DNA of 64,000 bases from Liquidambar formosana (GCA_039720395.1 CM077833.1:30911478-30975477); one strand, 5' to 3'. Counted from the stretch's first letter, positions 11,860-26,037 are shown. The notes: a model not told the origin generated them from the sequence alone. A program made the numbers and translations.

Positions 11860-13327
11860 TTGATTATTTTCTCTAGTCTTTATAGTCCGAATTAGTTAAG
11901 CCTGTTTCACTGGGTTTGCTGCATTACCTCTACTGGGGCTCGGAGTGAGTTTGGATTGTGCCAAGTCCACCAGGATGCAGCCAGGAATTGAGTGCAGGCC
12001 TTAAGTCATGGGTTGGGCCCATCCCAAAGGCAAATCCGCCATTTTTTTTTGTCCTGCAACACCTCCAAATTTATATAAGGGAAAAAAACAGGTAAAAAAA
12101 GAAGAAGAAGAAGGGTGAATACAGTGGATTCCCGGCAAGACTTCATTGATTGACTGTGATTGATCTGATTTTGGACCAATTTCACTCAAAAAGCATAAAG
12201 ATGGAATGGTCCAATATGCTCTGATCCACTTGACTATGAGTAGGGTTATACGGTTGAATGACTCGAGTCTTTGCCGGCTTTGATCAAACTTAATAAATTA
12301 ATGAGTTTTAAAATAAGATTTAAGTTTGATTAGTTCATACTACAAGGGTTTTGTCGAACCAATTTTGAATAATTTGGTTGTTAAATTATAATTGAACTTC
12401 ACGAAATAAGTAATAAGGTGCTTGAGCTTACATAAAAAATATAAACGAGCTTTAAAATAAAAAATAATTAGCCAACTAAAAATGAATATAATCGGCTTTA
12501 ATTACACAACTGTTTATTAAGTTATTTTTTCTTGCAAATTTGTTTAGCCTTGTATAGAAAATAATGAATATGCACATTTTTAGAAATAATAACAATAATA
12601 ATAAATCTTATGAGTTGTTTTTTTTTTTTTGTGAGGGGGAGGGAGAGCCGGGAGGGTGAGGAGGAGGGGGGTGTCAACCAATAATTTAAACCGACGAAGG
12701 TTTGATTTATTTTAAAATTAGGCTAGACTAGGTATCATCAAGTCAATAGACCAACTCTCATATAATTTCCAAATAACCCTAAGCTAATTTCCAAAAAAAT
12801 TTATTCTAGCTAATCTTGGGCAAAGCATAAATAAGTTGGTTTATCTTAGTAACTATGATTGTTTGTACATATCGTCTTAAACGTGAAACATGATTGATTG
12901 AGGACCTATTTTAAAATTGATAATTGAATTGGGTTAGATTAAATTCATTAATGCTATTTGGTTTTTATATAAACCCACCCATAATTAGTTAAAAAAAAGC
13001 ATATTTATGATTTTATTTTTTTACAAAATCCACACCAACCTGAACAGATTTACAAAGAATAAGACGACTTAGCAGAGACGCAAGGTTGGTGTCCACAATA
13101 GGAGGAAACCACCCCTGGTGGGCCCTGATCCGGAGGAAGATCAATTGGACGGTCCGGTTCGACCGTAGAAGAGTCGAACTCTAAGTGAATCAGGCACACG
13201 ACACTAATATTCCTTTTTTTCTTCTGTGTCCCTCTTCCAGGAAAACCATACCTGCTATTCGTCCCCTCTTTCTCTCTCTCCCTCTCTCTCTGCGATAACG
13301 AAGAAAAAAGCCTTTGGAAACAAAGCG
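11860..13327 (+). promoter_or_regulatory. Upstream region of FREE1
   Basis: AT-rich intergenic DNA, then a less AT-rich 13040-13327 stretch with CT-rich tracts (13262-13291) that probably form the FREE1 promoter and leader. I see no clear TATA box, as is common for housekeeping genes. A G-rich tract lies at 12630-12672. Confidence 0.4.
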
Positions 13328-16300
13328 ATGCAACAGGGAGATTTCAGCTCATCTTATTACCAATACCCTCATCAACAGCCTCTCGTTCAAAACCCTAACC
13401 CTAGCCCTAATCCCACCGATCACCACCCAATTCCTCCACCTCCCGCCTACGCCTCCGCCTCCGCCTCCGCCCCTCCCTTCTCCACCAATTACTCTTCCTC
13501 CGATTACCCTATTTATCCCCCCTCATACCCTCCCTATCCTCCAAATCCCGATCCTGCCCCCACTCTCCCTCCCACTGCTCCTTCACACACCCCAAACCCT
13601 CCATTGCAGTCCTTCATTCCCTCACCTCAACCCTCTTCTCTGTCTTCATATGAAACTCATGGACCTTACCAATCTCAAACCCAGCAACCACCGTATTTTC
13701 CAACCTTCGATCAGCATCAACCGGCTCCGACTTTCCCACCTCCCTCTTCGATTCCTGCAAACCCTAACCCTAATCCCACCCCCAGTTTGCCCTACACTGC
13801 GACCTACTCGGCCCCGTATAGTCACGTAGGCTCTTCGGTGCCGTCTGTATACGAAAACCCGTATGAGAATTCGGTGAAATTCGATTACGGTGGGGGCTTT
13901 TTCGATGAAAGTTCTAGTAGATATGGTGGTGGTTATAGTCGGAGCCGGTCCGATGTGGGATCGGATTTTTATGGGAAGCGATCGGATAGTGGGATATCGC
14001 GATATGATCAGGGGCCTGATGATGGGTTTGGTGATGGTGCTTATGCTTATGAGGGGGGTAAGGTTGAGCCGTATGGTGCTCGGGGCACAGCCTCGAAGTC
14101 GTCGACATGGTCAGGGTTCGACGATTATGGGAGGTCAATCAGTTTTCCATCTGGGAAAGACTCCCCCGCAAGTTCAGCCAAGATAGTGAGAGCGGTTCCA
14201 AAAGCTGAGACTCAGCAAGATGTGAAGAGCGGGGTGCAGAAGTTCCGGGTCAAGCTTTTGGCCGAGAGTATTGGTCAGAGCACCATGGATGTCCTTTGCC
14301 AGGTTCGTGAAAGAATGCTTCAATATTATAGACATCAATATTTTGTGTTTTTCCCTCATCAGTGTCTCACATAGATTAAGATGGGTAATGCATATATAGA
14401 TTCATTGATCTTATTTGCGACAAGCTAACTAGTACCATGGGTTAAATTTTTTGGGTTTTAATATGTTAGACAATGTTGAATAATCTATTGGGATTGGTTC
14501 GATTCCAATTGGAATTTACTTTCAATGTTATATGAGACATTATGGAGCAATTCAAGTTAAATGGGTTGTCCGAGTACAGCCTTATAAATAGGCTTTATTA
14601 TGTGTGTTTTATGACTTTTGTCTGAATGATCTGTATGTCCATTGTTTTATCGTAAATAAGGCAATTTTTATTTGCATGTTTTCAATTGTTCTTAGTCGTG
14701 GAATTGGTAGCCTACAACCACTGAAATCGATCCAATTGGAGATAGAGAGTTCCAAAGTTGATCTAAACTTTCCTGGCCCTTAAAATTTGGAGGGGTGAAT
14801 CAGCAAATGGGATAAACTGTCACTTTAACTGCATCTTACTATTTTTTTTCTTCCCATTTGCATGTTGGGATTGAAGTATGCATATCTTATGTATTTGCTA
14901 TTCCTGTATTTGTACTTTGAGTTATGCTACTATACCAGAGTAGAACCCATTAGCCAATCCCGGAGTTACTGCCTGCATTTACCTTTTTTTTATTTGGTTT
15001 TTCAAAGTTTGCTTGATGATCGCCTTTTCAGTGCTGGTGATTAGAAATCTTTGTCATGTTAAAATTTGTTTTTTATTTGTGTCTTTTTCGTAATATAACC
15101 CATAGTATCATTGCCATATAGGTGCCCATGAAGTAGTGGAATTTACAACTACTTGATCCTAGTACTAGTCGAGCTTGAATGTTATATACCATCATTTATT
15201 ATAGCAATCAAAATATGTTGTTTGTACCTTTTTTCCTTTTTTTTTTTTTTTTTGGGTGCTTGTTTAATTGGTTGATTATTTTGAACCTGTAATTTCATTT
15301 TCTGTTTTCTCTTCAGATTGGTTTGGATGGGATTCGCATGCTTGATCCCAGTACTAGTCGAACTTTGAGAATATATCCACTGGAGACAATAACAAGATGT
15401 GAAGTAAGTTTGTTGCTAACCTTTTTGGATTGTCCTATACTACTGTTGATTTCTAGCAGAACATTGAAATGTTTGTTATGTTCTCATTTAGGTAACTGAG
15501 TCATCTACCTTAGCGTTTTGGTCCAAAAGTTCTGTAGACATTGAACCAAGACGAATCAGGCTGCAATCAAATAGCTATACCACCAATACCATTCTGGATA
15601 CGGTGACAGCTGCAACTGTACAGGTTGGGGATCTAATGATTATATTTATCTTGCTCCCTCATATTTTTGGAGTCTACTGTTGTCTAATATGACTAGAGCT
15701 ATGCATATTATTATAATCACATGTTTGCGAATTTTTTTGTTATTATTGTACAAGGGGAAAGCGTCGCTGTTTGGTGATCATGGTAAAGTAGTCAAAGTCT
15801 TTCGTTCAGTGTGTTGGTTTTTCCATTGGAATGAAATGTTCCGGAATTACATCAATGTGATGTTTAGTTTCAGATTAACTGATGTCAACATGTAAATTCT
15901 AAAAGCTATGTTTATATGCGTATATGTATCCATGCATGCACTTACATTCATATGTATGCATACAGCATGTGTGTAAACTGTCAGTTTAAAAGGAAAAAAA
16001 ATTATAGAACAGTTTGAGATGATTACAGACTTCTTGATTTTTCCCCCTGTGAAATGCAGTTTAAGGAGATGGGTGGAAGAAGCAGGCCTTCTGATTTTTC
16101 AAAGACAACTGAACAGCCTACGGAGAAGAAGAAAGGTTTTGGTGACTGGATGAACTTTGTGAAGCCTGGCAATGAGGAGAAGGATCATTGGGTAAAGTTG
16201 GAGTTCTGATTCTGAAATGAAATATTTTTAATTATCTTTTTCTTAATAAAATGGGTATTATGTGTTCATCGTTGATATTTCTATATACATGCTTTTTTTT

Positions 16301-19300
16301 TTTTTTTTCCTCAAAATCCCAACAATCGCATCTACAAATTACGGAAGAATCATAATGCCCATTTATTCCCCACACTGATTTTAAGAAGCAGAAACTCCCA
16401 AATGTTTCTTTTTTCATATATTGGTAAAGGGTTAAATTTTTATTTTTATTAAATCTGATCCTTCTAAAAGTCCTGAAATTCAAATTGTTTTGCCTGCATC
16501 ATTCTATTTTTAGTAATGAGTAAACTTGTCTGTTATTTCCTTGGTGAGAACTGAACGAAGTCTTCAGTCTAGACTAAATAACATTTATATGAAGAACATT
16601 TTTTTTTTGGTTGTTATATTCAAAGTTAAAAATAAATAAATAAAATAAAATAAAAATAAAGCAGGCAAATATTCATGTTTTAATGTTTTGGCATTAGACT
16701 TCTATGTTTTTTTAGATGAAGTATTGTATTAGAAAAGAAGGGGCAAAGCCCAAGTACATAAGATATATACAAGTGCTAGCCAAAAAGAAAAAACCCCAAT
16801 CTATAGTTTTAACATATCTAAAAAGCAAACAAAAGAGAGGTTGTAGTCATTTGTGAGTCATATTTGTTGATTATACTGAATAATCCATGATTCAAATGTT
16901 GTGACACAACTTTTCACAGTGGAGGATATATCTAGTAAAAGCCATGTTAAAACTGAAGCAGAATTTACACCTTCTGTATAAATATAATATAATATAAATA
17001 TTTTGTTGTCCTTTTCTTTTCAAACTGTGGGACTCTAAAATTTTACATTATACTTTAGTATTAGTCTTCACCAGCATTCAGAATTGTATCAGTCAACTCA
17101 TGTGCTGCCCAAAGATTGTTGCCTTGAGCAGTAATGACAATTGTTAAGATTAGTTGAAGTAATCATGCTATGATCAGCAGCGAGATCTTAAGTAAACTAT
17201 ATGTAGGAGGTGGCTAAATAATTATATGTATAGAATATCAGAATTTTAGCAGAAAACCCTATTACTTGTACTAGGGTGGCGACTTGGAGAGTTGTAGGTC
17301 TTGGTTTGGATTGAAGGCCACCCTTGGGTTTGAGTCCTGTCAGAAAGATGACTTTATCTCTTATTGTTTATCTTGAAAGATAAGATATAAAGGCCCCCTC
17401 TTCCCCCCAGCCGTTGGTCTGGAAGTGGCTTCTTGTGAAAGGAATTTTACTTCAGGAAGAGAGTTCTTTGTAACAACAGTTATAAGACTCAAAGTTTCTA
17501 TCCTACTTGGACGTCGGTTGATTTGCATTGTATATTAATATTATAACTGAGATATCATAAAGGGTAATACTTTCAAGAGCTACTAGGTTGGTTTAGAGGT
17601 GTTTCTAGGGCTTCCCCCTCTTCTTCCCCCTTTTACTGCAGGGCTTTAGGGGTGTTTCAAGTGAATGTCCTGCATTAGATGGATATGGAAGCAACTGAAT
17701 CCTGCTTAGCAAGTAGTTCTTTACAACTGTAAAATTATGGAATTTAATGAATTTATTGTATACTCAACTGGCTGATCGAAATATGATCTTGCTTCTATTT
17801 TTATTTATTTTTATTTTTATTTTTAGGTTCCTGATGAAGCAGTTTCTAAGTGTACAGCTTGTGGGACTGATTTTGGGGCTTTTGTACGAAGGGTATGTAT
17901 TTTTTTTCAAAGACTTACAAATTGATTTTTTGGATACGCACCCGTTGTTTGGGATAAATGAAACTTGTATCATGTTCATAGCTTTGGATGAACCTTATGG
18001 TTTTTCCCCATTTTCAGCATCACTGCAGGAACTGTGGAGATATTTTCTGTGACAAATGTACCCATGGTAGAATTGCTTTAACAGCTGAAGAGAACGCTCA
18101 GCCAGTTCGAGTCTGTGATCGATGCATGGTATGCACGTATAATCTGTTTATTTCATTTTTCTTTATTTTTTCTACTTTATCACTGAATTGATAAGGACAA
18201 GAAGTTCTTTTTGTGGGATTGTCTTACATGTATTGATGACGGGACAGTTTACTGTGGAGCAGCATCATAGATATAAAATATCTAGGAACTTGATGGCTTG
18301 AGGAACATGACTGGTTATCATACTCCTCTCTACTTTCCCTTTTGAGATATCCTCACTTAAAGACGAAACTGAATGAATTTGTTGACCTTAAGGTCTTCAA
18401 GCTTGGGGGGAGCCATGGCTTGTAGTAGTACGTAACCAACTGATGGATCAATGAAATTTCATTCATATGGTTTAGAGATCAGTCCATTGAACTAGGTCTA
18501 TTGATTAGAATAGTTCTGTCTCAGTTTCTTTGAAAACTCAATCGTTTCATTTCATCGGGCAATTTACAATCAAGTATTTAAGTTGAAAGATTATGAAATA
18601 ATTGTGAATTTAATGGGGAAAGTACATTTAATTTGGTTTTACTTTTAGAGGGAAATCTATTTATGGTCAATTCTCTTAGTTATGGTTTACTTGTTTCCCA
18701 TGAATCTGTACAAATTAAGACTCGTGATATGTCAACCATTTCATAGTGTGCGTGGTGTGCTTCTGGTATACACTATACGCACAAGGACGCTTGAACACAT
18801 GCATTATCTATATAGAATAACAATGGCCAGATTCCACCTCTGTAAGATTAGAACTTAATACATAATGTTCCTTTACAGGCAGAAGTGACCCAGAGGCTGA
18901 GTAATGCCAAGGAAGCTTCCAATAAACCTGTATTGCAAAGTCATGAGGATCTTGCCAGGAAACTTCAGGTATGATGATTTTCCCTTTAGGCTTTTGGTGC
19001 TTTGTGCCTTGTATTTTTGCAGTGGTCCTTCAAATTTTATTCACACACACACACATGATATGGTGTAGATATCATTTTCAGTTTGGGATTGGGCATTATT
19101 AAACATTCTTTGGTGTGTTTGGGGGGGCGGGGGATGGGGATGGGTATAACTCTTGCTCAGTTTATACAGCATTTATGCTGCCTCAAATTAGTTAGCTAAG
19201 TTCTCTAACTAAACTAGATAAGGTGGGTGATGTTTTAACTTAAGAAAATTTTTAATTAAAATTGGTATTCGGTGACCTGCGAATGTGCAAGAAAAATGAT

Positions 19301-19353
19301 GATGACGTTAGGGCAGCTGTGCTTCATCCTCCTTTTTTCTTCGACCACCCCCC

Positions 19354-19392
<39 letters not shown>

Positions 19393-20360
19393 GGTGCCAC
19401 TTGCATGTCTGATTGTAATTTTGTCTGATGTTGGTCATTTGTGACAGGAGGAAATGGAAAAGAATCGCAAGGCATCATCAGGTAATCTTCTGTGCCTGTA
19501 ACATTTGTTTTATATGCTTAATAGGAAGATTTATATGCTTCCACCTTAAAAACCATAATCTCAATGATTGAAGCATGGTAGGACAGGAAGTGGGTTTGTC
19601 CTGTTTGGGGTTGGGTTCCACATGGCATTTGTGCAGGGCCTGTGTGACCAATCAAATGGACCTGGAGATCTCTCAATACTTACCTAATCAGAAATGTTCC
19701 TTGCTAGGTGATCTGCTCAATTGAAGCCTATGTCTTCTTTGCAGTAGTTCGTGGGGAGTGATTATTGATCTGAAAGTGAGCTGGTCAATGATCTGGCCAG
19801 GGAGGCTGGTTTTTTTTTATTTTAAAATATCTGCTTGTCTGGTGTAACTCGTTGGCCAATTAGGCTGGAGTTGGTGACATCATCATGTCATTTACCTGTA
19901 TAGAATACTGTTATAAGAACATTAGAACGTGAGAATGGGGATCTTATTTGACTGGTTGAACCAAGCAACTCATTGGATAACACTCACAGTTCAAATGGGT
20001 TGTGTGGTTCAGTCTTGATGTGAACCTATCTGGTGAGGGGTTTGGTCGATGATTTGAGCAGCCTAGTTGGTTCAGGTTTTCTGGTTGTCACTTGAATTGG
20101 TTTGCTTATTCTGCAGGCTCCAAGTCAGATGGATCTGGAAGGCGGATGAGAGAAGTTGCTTGTCCTACATGCACTGTCCATTTGCAGGTTTGAAAGCCTT
20201 GTCCATTTCCTTTCAGGAATGTTGGATTGATTGTTTTAATTTCTAACATTTTCTCGGGTTGTTGGTTTGGGAATTATTGCAGGTCCAGGTTCCTAGTTCT
20301 GGTTCTGAGACGATTGAGTGTGGGGTCTGCCAGCGTCCTTTCCTTGTCAGCGCCCATTAA
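13328..20360 (+). CDS. FREE1: FREE1/FYVE1 endosomal sorting protein
   Basis: Ten exons give 591 residues: 13328-14302, 15317-15403, 15492-15623, 16060-16191, 17827-17892, 18018-18128, 18879-18968, 19448-19481, 20117-20187, 20283-20360. All introns are GT-AG and the frames join. Residues 1-210 are Pro/Gln/Tyr-rich and disordered, as in the ESCRT-binding N-terminus of FREE1. The FYVE zinc finger lies at about 443-503, with KCTACG at 450 and the PI3P-binding signature RRHHCRNC at 463-470. A Lys/Glu-rich probable coiled coil follows (about 502-535), then CPTC and CGVCQRPF near the C-terminus. Arabidopsis FREE1 is about 600 residues and binds PI3P and ubiquitin on endosomes, recruiting ESCRT for multivesicular body formation and autophagic degradation. 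The reading frame extends upstream to 13226, but MQQGDFSSSYYQY is the likelier start. Confidence 0.95.
17270..17420. repeat. Possible SINE relic in FREE1 intron 4
   Basis: CTAGGGTGGCGACTTGG followed by GGGTTTGAGTCC resembles the A and B boxes of a tRNA-derived SINE. No A-rich tail or target duplication was resolved, so this is tentative. Confidence 0.25.
19345..19393. repeat. Poly-C and CT microsatellite in FREE1 intron 7
   Basis: A run of C of about 17 is followed by a CT repeat of about 14 units, 55 bp before exon 8. It lies in the polypyrimidine region and is probably length-variable. Confidence 0.8.
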
Positions 20361-22180
20361 CTTCGATTGGGTTTATAATCAGTGAGGGCCCCATGATATC
20401 TCTTATAATTTTCTTTTGTTCAATTTATTGTTGTTAAGCTTTCAATAATAATTTGGATTAGTATTTGTGTATCATCATATCTTGGTATGTTCTATGAACG
20501 TTGTTGACCTGATGTCTTCGGTTTTCACCTTGTGTGTGTATATGGAGTTGTTTTCTTTTAAGACCTCATCTATCAGGCTATGTCTTATGTATAGAATTGA
20601 GTTTATTTACGTGTGGAGGTATGTATTTCATTAATGTGGAGCTTATAGGTAGATTTCTTGACATTTACGAAGCAACACGCAACAAAATGCTTAATTTAAT
20701 TGTCATGGGCGAGAAGAAAGATCCATTACCACTTGGTATAATTATTTGTAGCATTACCATTGTAAGAACTCTACTGTTGGTTCTAACTTCTGAGTTTGTA
20801 AAGACAATTATTTCCATCTACATGCATGATAATTAGACCTTGTTAATTAACATTACATGGTGCCCTGTCATATATTTGGGCGAGACTTATGATCCAATTG
20901 GAGATTCTATAGGGAGGTTTTTGACAGGTTTTTGTTTACAGTGTTTCACGTATAAAAAGGTTCACTTCCTAGGGGAAAAGATTTTGTTAGCATATACATT
21001 TCGCGGTGAGATTAAGGTCACCTTGCATCAGGTGCACCGCACCTTATGGGCTTATTATAAAATGGCTGATATTAAGTTAGGGGAAAGTGATTGATACACA
21101 CACACACACACACACATATAGGATGATGGTCAGATGAGTACGTGTTGATATAATTTATTTCAACACCTGCACTAAGGGTTGTACCTCATGCATTAGTTTT
21201 GCATGCAATCACCCTCCAACCCCATAAAAATAATAATAATAATAACCGTCCGGATAATTTGTTTAATGAATTTTAATGTTGATACTATGATAGAGGGCTT
21301 TCCAGTTTCGACTGCTTTAAGAGAGCCATTTTATATTGTGAGATCAAGTCGCACGGTAAACAGTCTATTAAATCTACCATATAATTGTTGGGTTAATTGA
21401 ATGACAAGAGAATGCATAATGCAAGTTCTGGATAAGAAAACCTACTAACCATAAACTTGGTTGGCATGTCAATCGAGAAAAGCCAGTAAGGGGTATTAAA
21501 TGATAAAGCTGATGAGCAAAGCTATGCATTGCATCCAAGTGAGTTAGTCCAGTTAATAGGAGGAGAGTTTTTCTATTTTATCAACCTAAATTCGATTCCT
21601 CTACGAGCATTTCAGGAATTAATTTTTAAATGCATCAGGCCGATATGGGGAAGTGTACCATTAAGATTGTCTAGGGGAGGGATTTAGTCGAGGTACGGCA
21701 GGTTGGTTTGAACACCTGATAGTACAGTAACAAGAAAAAAAAAGAAAAGAAGAAGCCACGCATGCCTACAATTGTATGCTTCCCCTTGGTCGATTCCCAA
21801 TCATGTCACGAGCCATCTTTTCTTTTATTTTCGTGACTAGTTGTACTATACCCCGAATCCGAATTTTAGGTTTTGTTTGGCCATAAACTTCGAAAATAAC
21901 CTATTGTTCACAAAGTTGTAAAATATAGAAAAAAAATAAAATGAAAATGGCTAATTGGAAATAACTCATGTTTAGAGTACAAATATGACGTTCTCAATCG
22001 ATTTCTGTTTTGTGTTTTTTGTTTGAAAAATATAAAATCATTGTAAACAAATTGTTTTTAGAGTAAATAACCAAGCAAGTCCCATGCGCCCATGCGGCGA
22101 TGAAAAAGAAAAAGTCACATATAATTTCAATGACGTGGCAATGAAATGGGTCTAGGATGTGTGTACCAACAAAGGTGGCA
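20361..22180. other. Intergenic, no gene seen
   Basis: The FREE1 3'-UTR probably covers the first 100-200 bp (TTCAATAATAA at 20441). The rest is AT-rich with a CA repeat at 21095-21116. Short ORFs here have no recognisable domain. Confidence 0.5.
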
Positions 22181-22245
22181 GCTCATGGCATTATATTCAA
22201 ATCAAAAATAGGAAACAATTAAGTGGAGATGGTATGCAATTGCAG
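22181..22245 (+). repeat. GDSL-cluster upstream module, unit A
   Basis: GGCAGCTCATGGCATTATAT followed by a short AT-rich tract recurs upstream of each GDSL unit, at about 34600, 43980 and 53523. It marks the start of the duplicated unit that carries gene A. A second shared motif, GAGGTTGCTCACCAACCTG at 23547, also recurs near 45480 and 60108. Confidence 0.6.
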
Positions 22246-22909
22246 ACCGTTGGCGTCAGAGGATTTTTTAAAGGGACGAAAAGTTGGATCATTAATCGAA
22301 GGAATGGAGCTGCATGGGAAAAAGGTAGATGGAGAGGGGCAAAGAAGTTCGACAAAGACCGACCAACAAAAGCAATACGCCTTACTGAATTAATGAGAGG
22401 CCAATGTCACACACTTTGTACGCATCAATAGGCTATGCAAATTCAATTCACCATGAGTCATGACAACTCTAAACTATGACTCTTTACTATTTTATTATTT
22501 CATTTCAAAGGCAAAATGATCAGTATTATATCTTAATTAAGTACCATTATTATGAAGGTTTATCATGGCAAAAAAGAATGATGGTAACCATGAAATCATT
22601 TTCTTTACATTTTAGTCGCCCATATATTTTTATTTTTTTTCAAAAAGAAGGAAAAAAGAAAAAAGAAGACACCCTTAAATAGTCTAGAACAAAAGGTAAT
22701 GGCATTTTGTGGCGAAGAACTACATTCTTCTCTCAGCTAAAATTTACACTCAACGGAATGGAAATCAAATTGACGATTACAAGAGCTTATATAGAGGAAC
22801 ATAGAACGGTACAGAAATCAATCTTCCCTGTGAAAATCTAAGCCAAGAAAAGAGGATCACTGCTAGGGTTAAAAATCCTAGTTCTTGTGTGCTTAGGGTA
22901 AAGTTGTAA

Positions 22910-23288
22910 GGCTATGTATGGATTGAGAGAAATGGAGAGAAGAGAAGAGAAAATGACTTTCTTCTCATTTCCCTCGTTTGGATTGTTAAGTTAGGAGAAG
23001 AGGAGAGAAATAGAGAGAAAATGAGGTCCTTTACCTTTCTTTCCAAATTGGAGAGATTTGGAGAGAAATGGAAAGAAAATGAATTATTGAGTGATGGAAT
23101 GACAATTATACCCCCACACAACTTCTGTTTAATATATAAAAGAGGGTAATTACGTAATTATGATTATTTTCTCTCATTTTCTTTTCATTAATGAGACCTA
23201 CTAACCAAACAGGGCGGAGAGAAAAGTTATTCTCTCTTCTCTTCTCTTCTTTTCTCTTCTCTCCATTTCTCTCAATCCACACATAGCC
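22910..23288. mobile_element. PIF/Harbinger (Tourist-like) MITE
   Basis: This 379-bp element has ends GGCTATGTATGGATTGAG and its inverse CTCAATCCACACATAGCC. It is flanked by TAA on both sides (22907-22909 and 23289-23291), the 3-bp duplication typical of PIF/Harbinger elements. The subterminal GAGAGAAATGGAGAGAAGAG is also inverted at the other end. Confidence 0.8.
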
Positions 23289-23291
23289 TAA

Positions 23292-24700
23292 AGGTCTAAA
23301 TGTCTCATAATATTGGTCTCGTGATAAAGAGTGATCTTTTTCTCAGAAATTAAATGGGAAGATCCATACAAACTCTGTGATATGGCAGCCACTGCTAATC
23401 AATGACGCCATTACCGGTGGGGAGCTGAACCCAATTAGTTTACCGAACAAACTTTCTAGATCGACGGACTCAGGCAGTACTTGACCCTTATACCAATTAC
23501 CTCTTCGTTAACTTTTTTTAATGATTGATGGGATTCATCTTATCAATGAGGTTGCTCACCAACCTGCATGGATTAAGCCCCTGGCTGCTTTTCTACCTTT
23601 TTCTATTGCACAAGAAAAGGATTAAAGTTTAATTTAATGATTGATTTTCCTTAAGGTTATATATATATAGCAGCCTATATATAGTAATTAAGGGTGGGTG
23701 TGGCTGGCCCATTAGCCTGATTTTAATTGGTTGAGTCTGGACAAATTATTTGGCCGTATGATTAAAAAATACCATATGATGTGTTTTTTTTTTTTTTTTT
23801 ATTATAAATTTTTCACCTCAGAAGTGGGGATCCATCTCACCATCTAGGAAAATAATATTTCCATTTCCTTAAGCATCATAATTCCAAGCTGGACCTTTTT
23901 GGGTAATCCATTGAATACACGTACAATAAACCATATTTGTGATTTTCATTTTTTTTTTTTTAATCCCACACCCAAAGGAAAAAAAAAAACCAACCCTTTT
24001 TCCCTTCCCAGAAAAGGGGAAAGGAAGCCATCCTAAGCATCCCTTCCTTTCTTGCAATCTTTGATACCAATTAAATCGCTTCAATCACTGAATTAGCCGA
24101 AGAATCAAACTATAAATTAATAGTTGAAAGTAATTGCCTAACGAATTTCAGTTAAGTGCCAACTTTATATTGCAAAGGACATGAACACCAGCAGCTCAGC
24201 TATCGCTAAGACAATCCTTTAACAGTAACAAATATGTTGATGTGCTGGATTTTCCCCTTTCGCTAAGACAATCTTTTAAATGATAAGCATGCTTAAGCTT
24301 GCTATTCCGTGAAAAATTAAAGGGTTGTACGCCTTGGCCTTTGAGATATTGTTTCTCTCCTAAAGATTTCTGTCACCACAAAGCTTTTAACTTAAAAGAA
24401 TTTTTTTTTCAAAAAAAAAAGTTCAGTTATTAATTAGGTGGAGGATCTAAACAAGTATATATTTAGTCCTATCAAATCCAATATCTAAGCATGCAGGTCT
24501 AATAAGATTAGAATGAATTATTCATAGGAAAAAGCAAAGATGAATTCACAAATAGAATGGGTCTAATAACAACAACCTCTAAGACCGTTTTTATGATGTA
24601 CAAGATTTTCCCTTTCAGAATAGAAACCCAATATAAAACAAATAAATGACGTAATATTTCTCTGATGAAAACTATAAACAAATGAACACACCCTCTCTCT
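23292..24700. other. Intergenic upstream of GDSL gene A
   Basis: No gene seen. It holds the shared cluster motif GAGGTTGCTCACC (23547-23559) and a possible CT-rich promoter tract at 24690-24702. Confidence 0.5.
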
Positions 24701-24718
24701 CTTGTCATGAATGTGTGC

Positions 24719-24725
24719 TATAAAT
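24719..24725 (+). promoter_or_regulatory. Putative TATA box of GDSL gene A
   Basis: TATAAAT lies 120 bp before the ATG and just downstream of a CT-rich patch. Gene C has the corresponding layout: a CT repeat, then TATAAATA 104 bp upstream of its ATG. Confidence 0.5.
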
Positions 24726-25499
24726 TACTGCAAGCTTACCTCTTTCAACTGATACATATGCAAAGCTAGAGAACCATCCTAGACAAAGGCAAATCACCAC
24801 TTCTCCTCTTCTTCTTGCACCTAAGCTAGGAGAGAGACTCAAAAATGCAGTTTTTCTCCCTGAAACTGTATTGTTCTTCTTCTGACATTCTGTGCTTTAT
24901 TTGTGTTTCTCTCGTTTTGTGCACCGCAAAAGCTGTCATAAAACTCCCAGACAATGAAACAATTCCGGCACTGATCGTGTTTGGAGATTCGATAGTCGAT
25001 ACCGGCAACAACAACAATCTCCAGACGTTAATGAAGTGCAACTTCCCTCCCTATGGCAGGGATTTTTTGGGAGGAATAGCAACTGGAAGATTTAGCGATG
25101 GCAAGGTTCCCTCAGACTTCATAGGTACTCTTATATTAATAAACTCTCTCTCTCTCTCTAAATCAGGTTTTTGACAAATTATTACTAATTTATCTTTACA
25201 TTATTACTCATAAATGGTAAATCTCTTTTATTACATGCATGCTTGCTCGCATTATATATATATATATATATCTCGTTATTCATGCGTATCTCAGTAAATT
25301 TGGGATATTAGCCAAAAAGGAGATAAAAATATGGGAATAGAAATTATAAAAGATAGCAACATAGGGAAGTGCTAATCACAATCGTGATAGTCAGACTGTT
25401 GCAATGTGATTGATATGTGGCATACATGCACATTAAGGGTCCATGGTAAGTTCATGGCACACACAATCTCAACTGTAATTGTGATTAGCATTCCTCTAA

Positions 25500-25724
25500 G
25501 GTCATGTTTGTTTGGTTCGAATGGAATGGGTGGGAATGAAATTTGATTTCATGTTAAAAAAAATATGGAATGGAATGAAATTGAAATAAACATTGCGAAA
25601 TGAATATTATTATAATTCATTACTATTATTTGATTTCATTCTCATTTAATTATCTTGTCCAACCATGTTATTTGAAATGAATTGGAATGAGATTCCATTC
25701 CATTCCCGCCAAACAAACATGGCC
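25500..25724. mobile_element. PIF/Harbinger MITE in gene A intron 1
   Basis: This 225-bp element begins GGTCATGTTTGTTTGG and ends CCAAACAAACATGGCC, flanked by TAA on both sides (25497-25499 and 25725-25727). Inner arms carry GAATGGAATGGG and ATTCCATTCCATTCCCG. Confidence 0.8.
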
Positions 25725-25904
25725 TAAGGGTTTAATTTCTTTTTATCATTTCAATCATCTGAAAATCTGGCTGTTGCCAAGGCCCAAGGATCGTCTCCAT
25801 TGCATCAAAAGGGTCCATTTTATACTGCACTGTCCAGCGCAATGGAGAGGAATACAGGATAGGATGGGTTCAGAACCTCTTGAATTGACTCCTTTCACCC
25901 ACCA

Positions 25905-26037
25905 GGCCATTCAAAATGATGTTTTCTAGTAGACATTACGGCCGATTTTCATAAAAACCTTTTATATTTTGTATAAAATCTTAAAAACTTAAAAAATGGG
26001 GGTGGGTGATAAGAATGGGGGGTTGCAATAGCCATTC
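25905..26037. mobile_element. Half copy of the fold-back MULE-type family
   Basis: Only the right arm is present in gene A intron 1: GACATTACGGCCGATTTTC, TTTTATATTTTG and the end GGGGGGTTGCAATAGCC. The left arm is missing, so it is a truncated relic. Confidence 0.65.
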
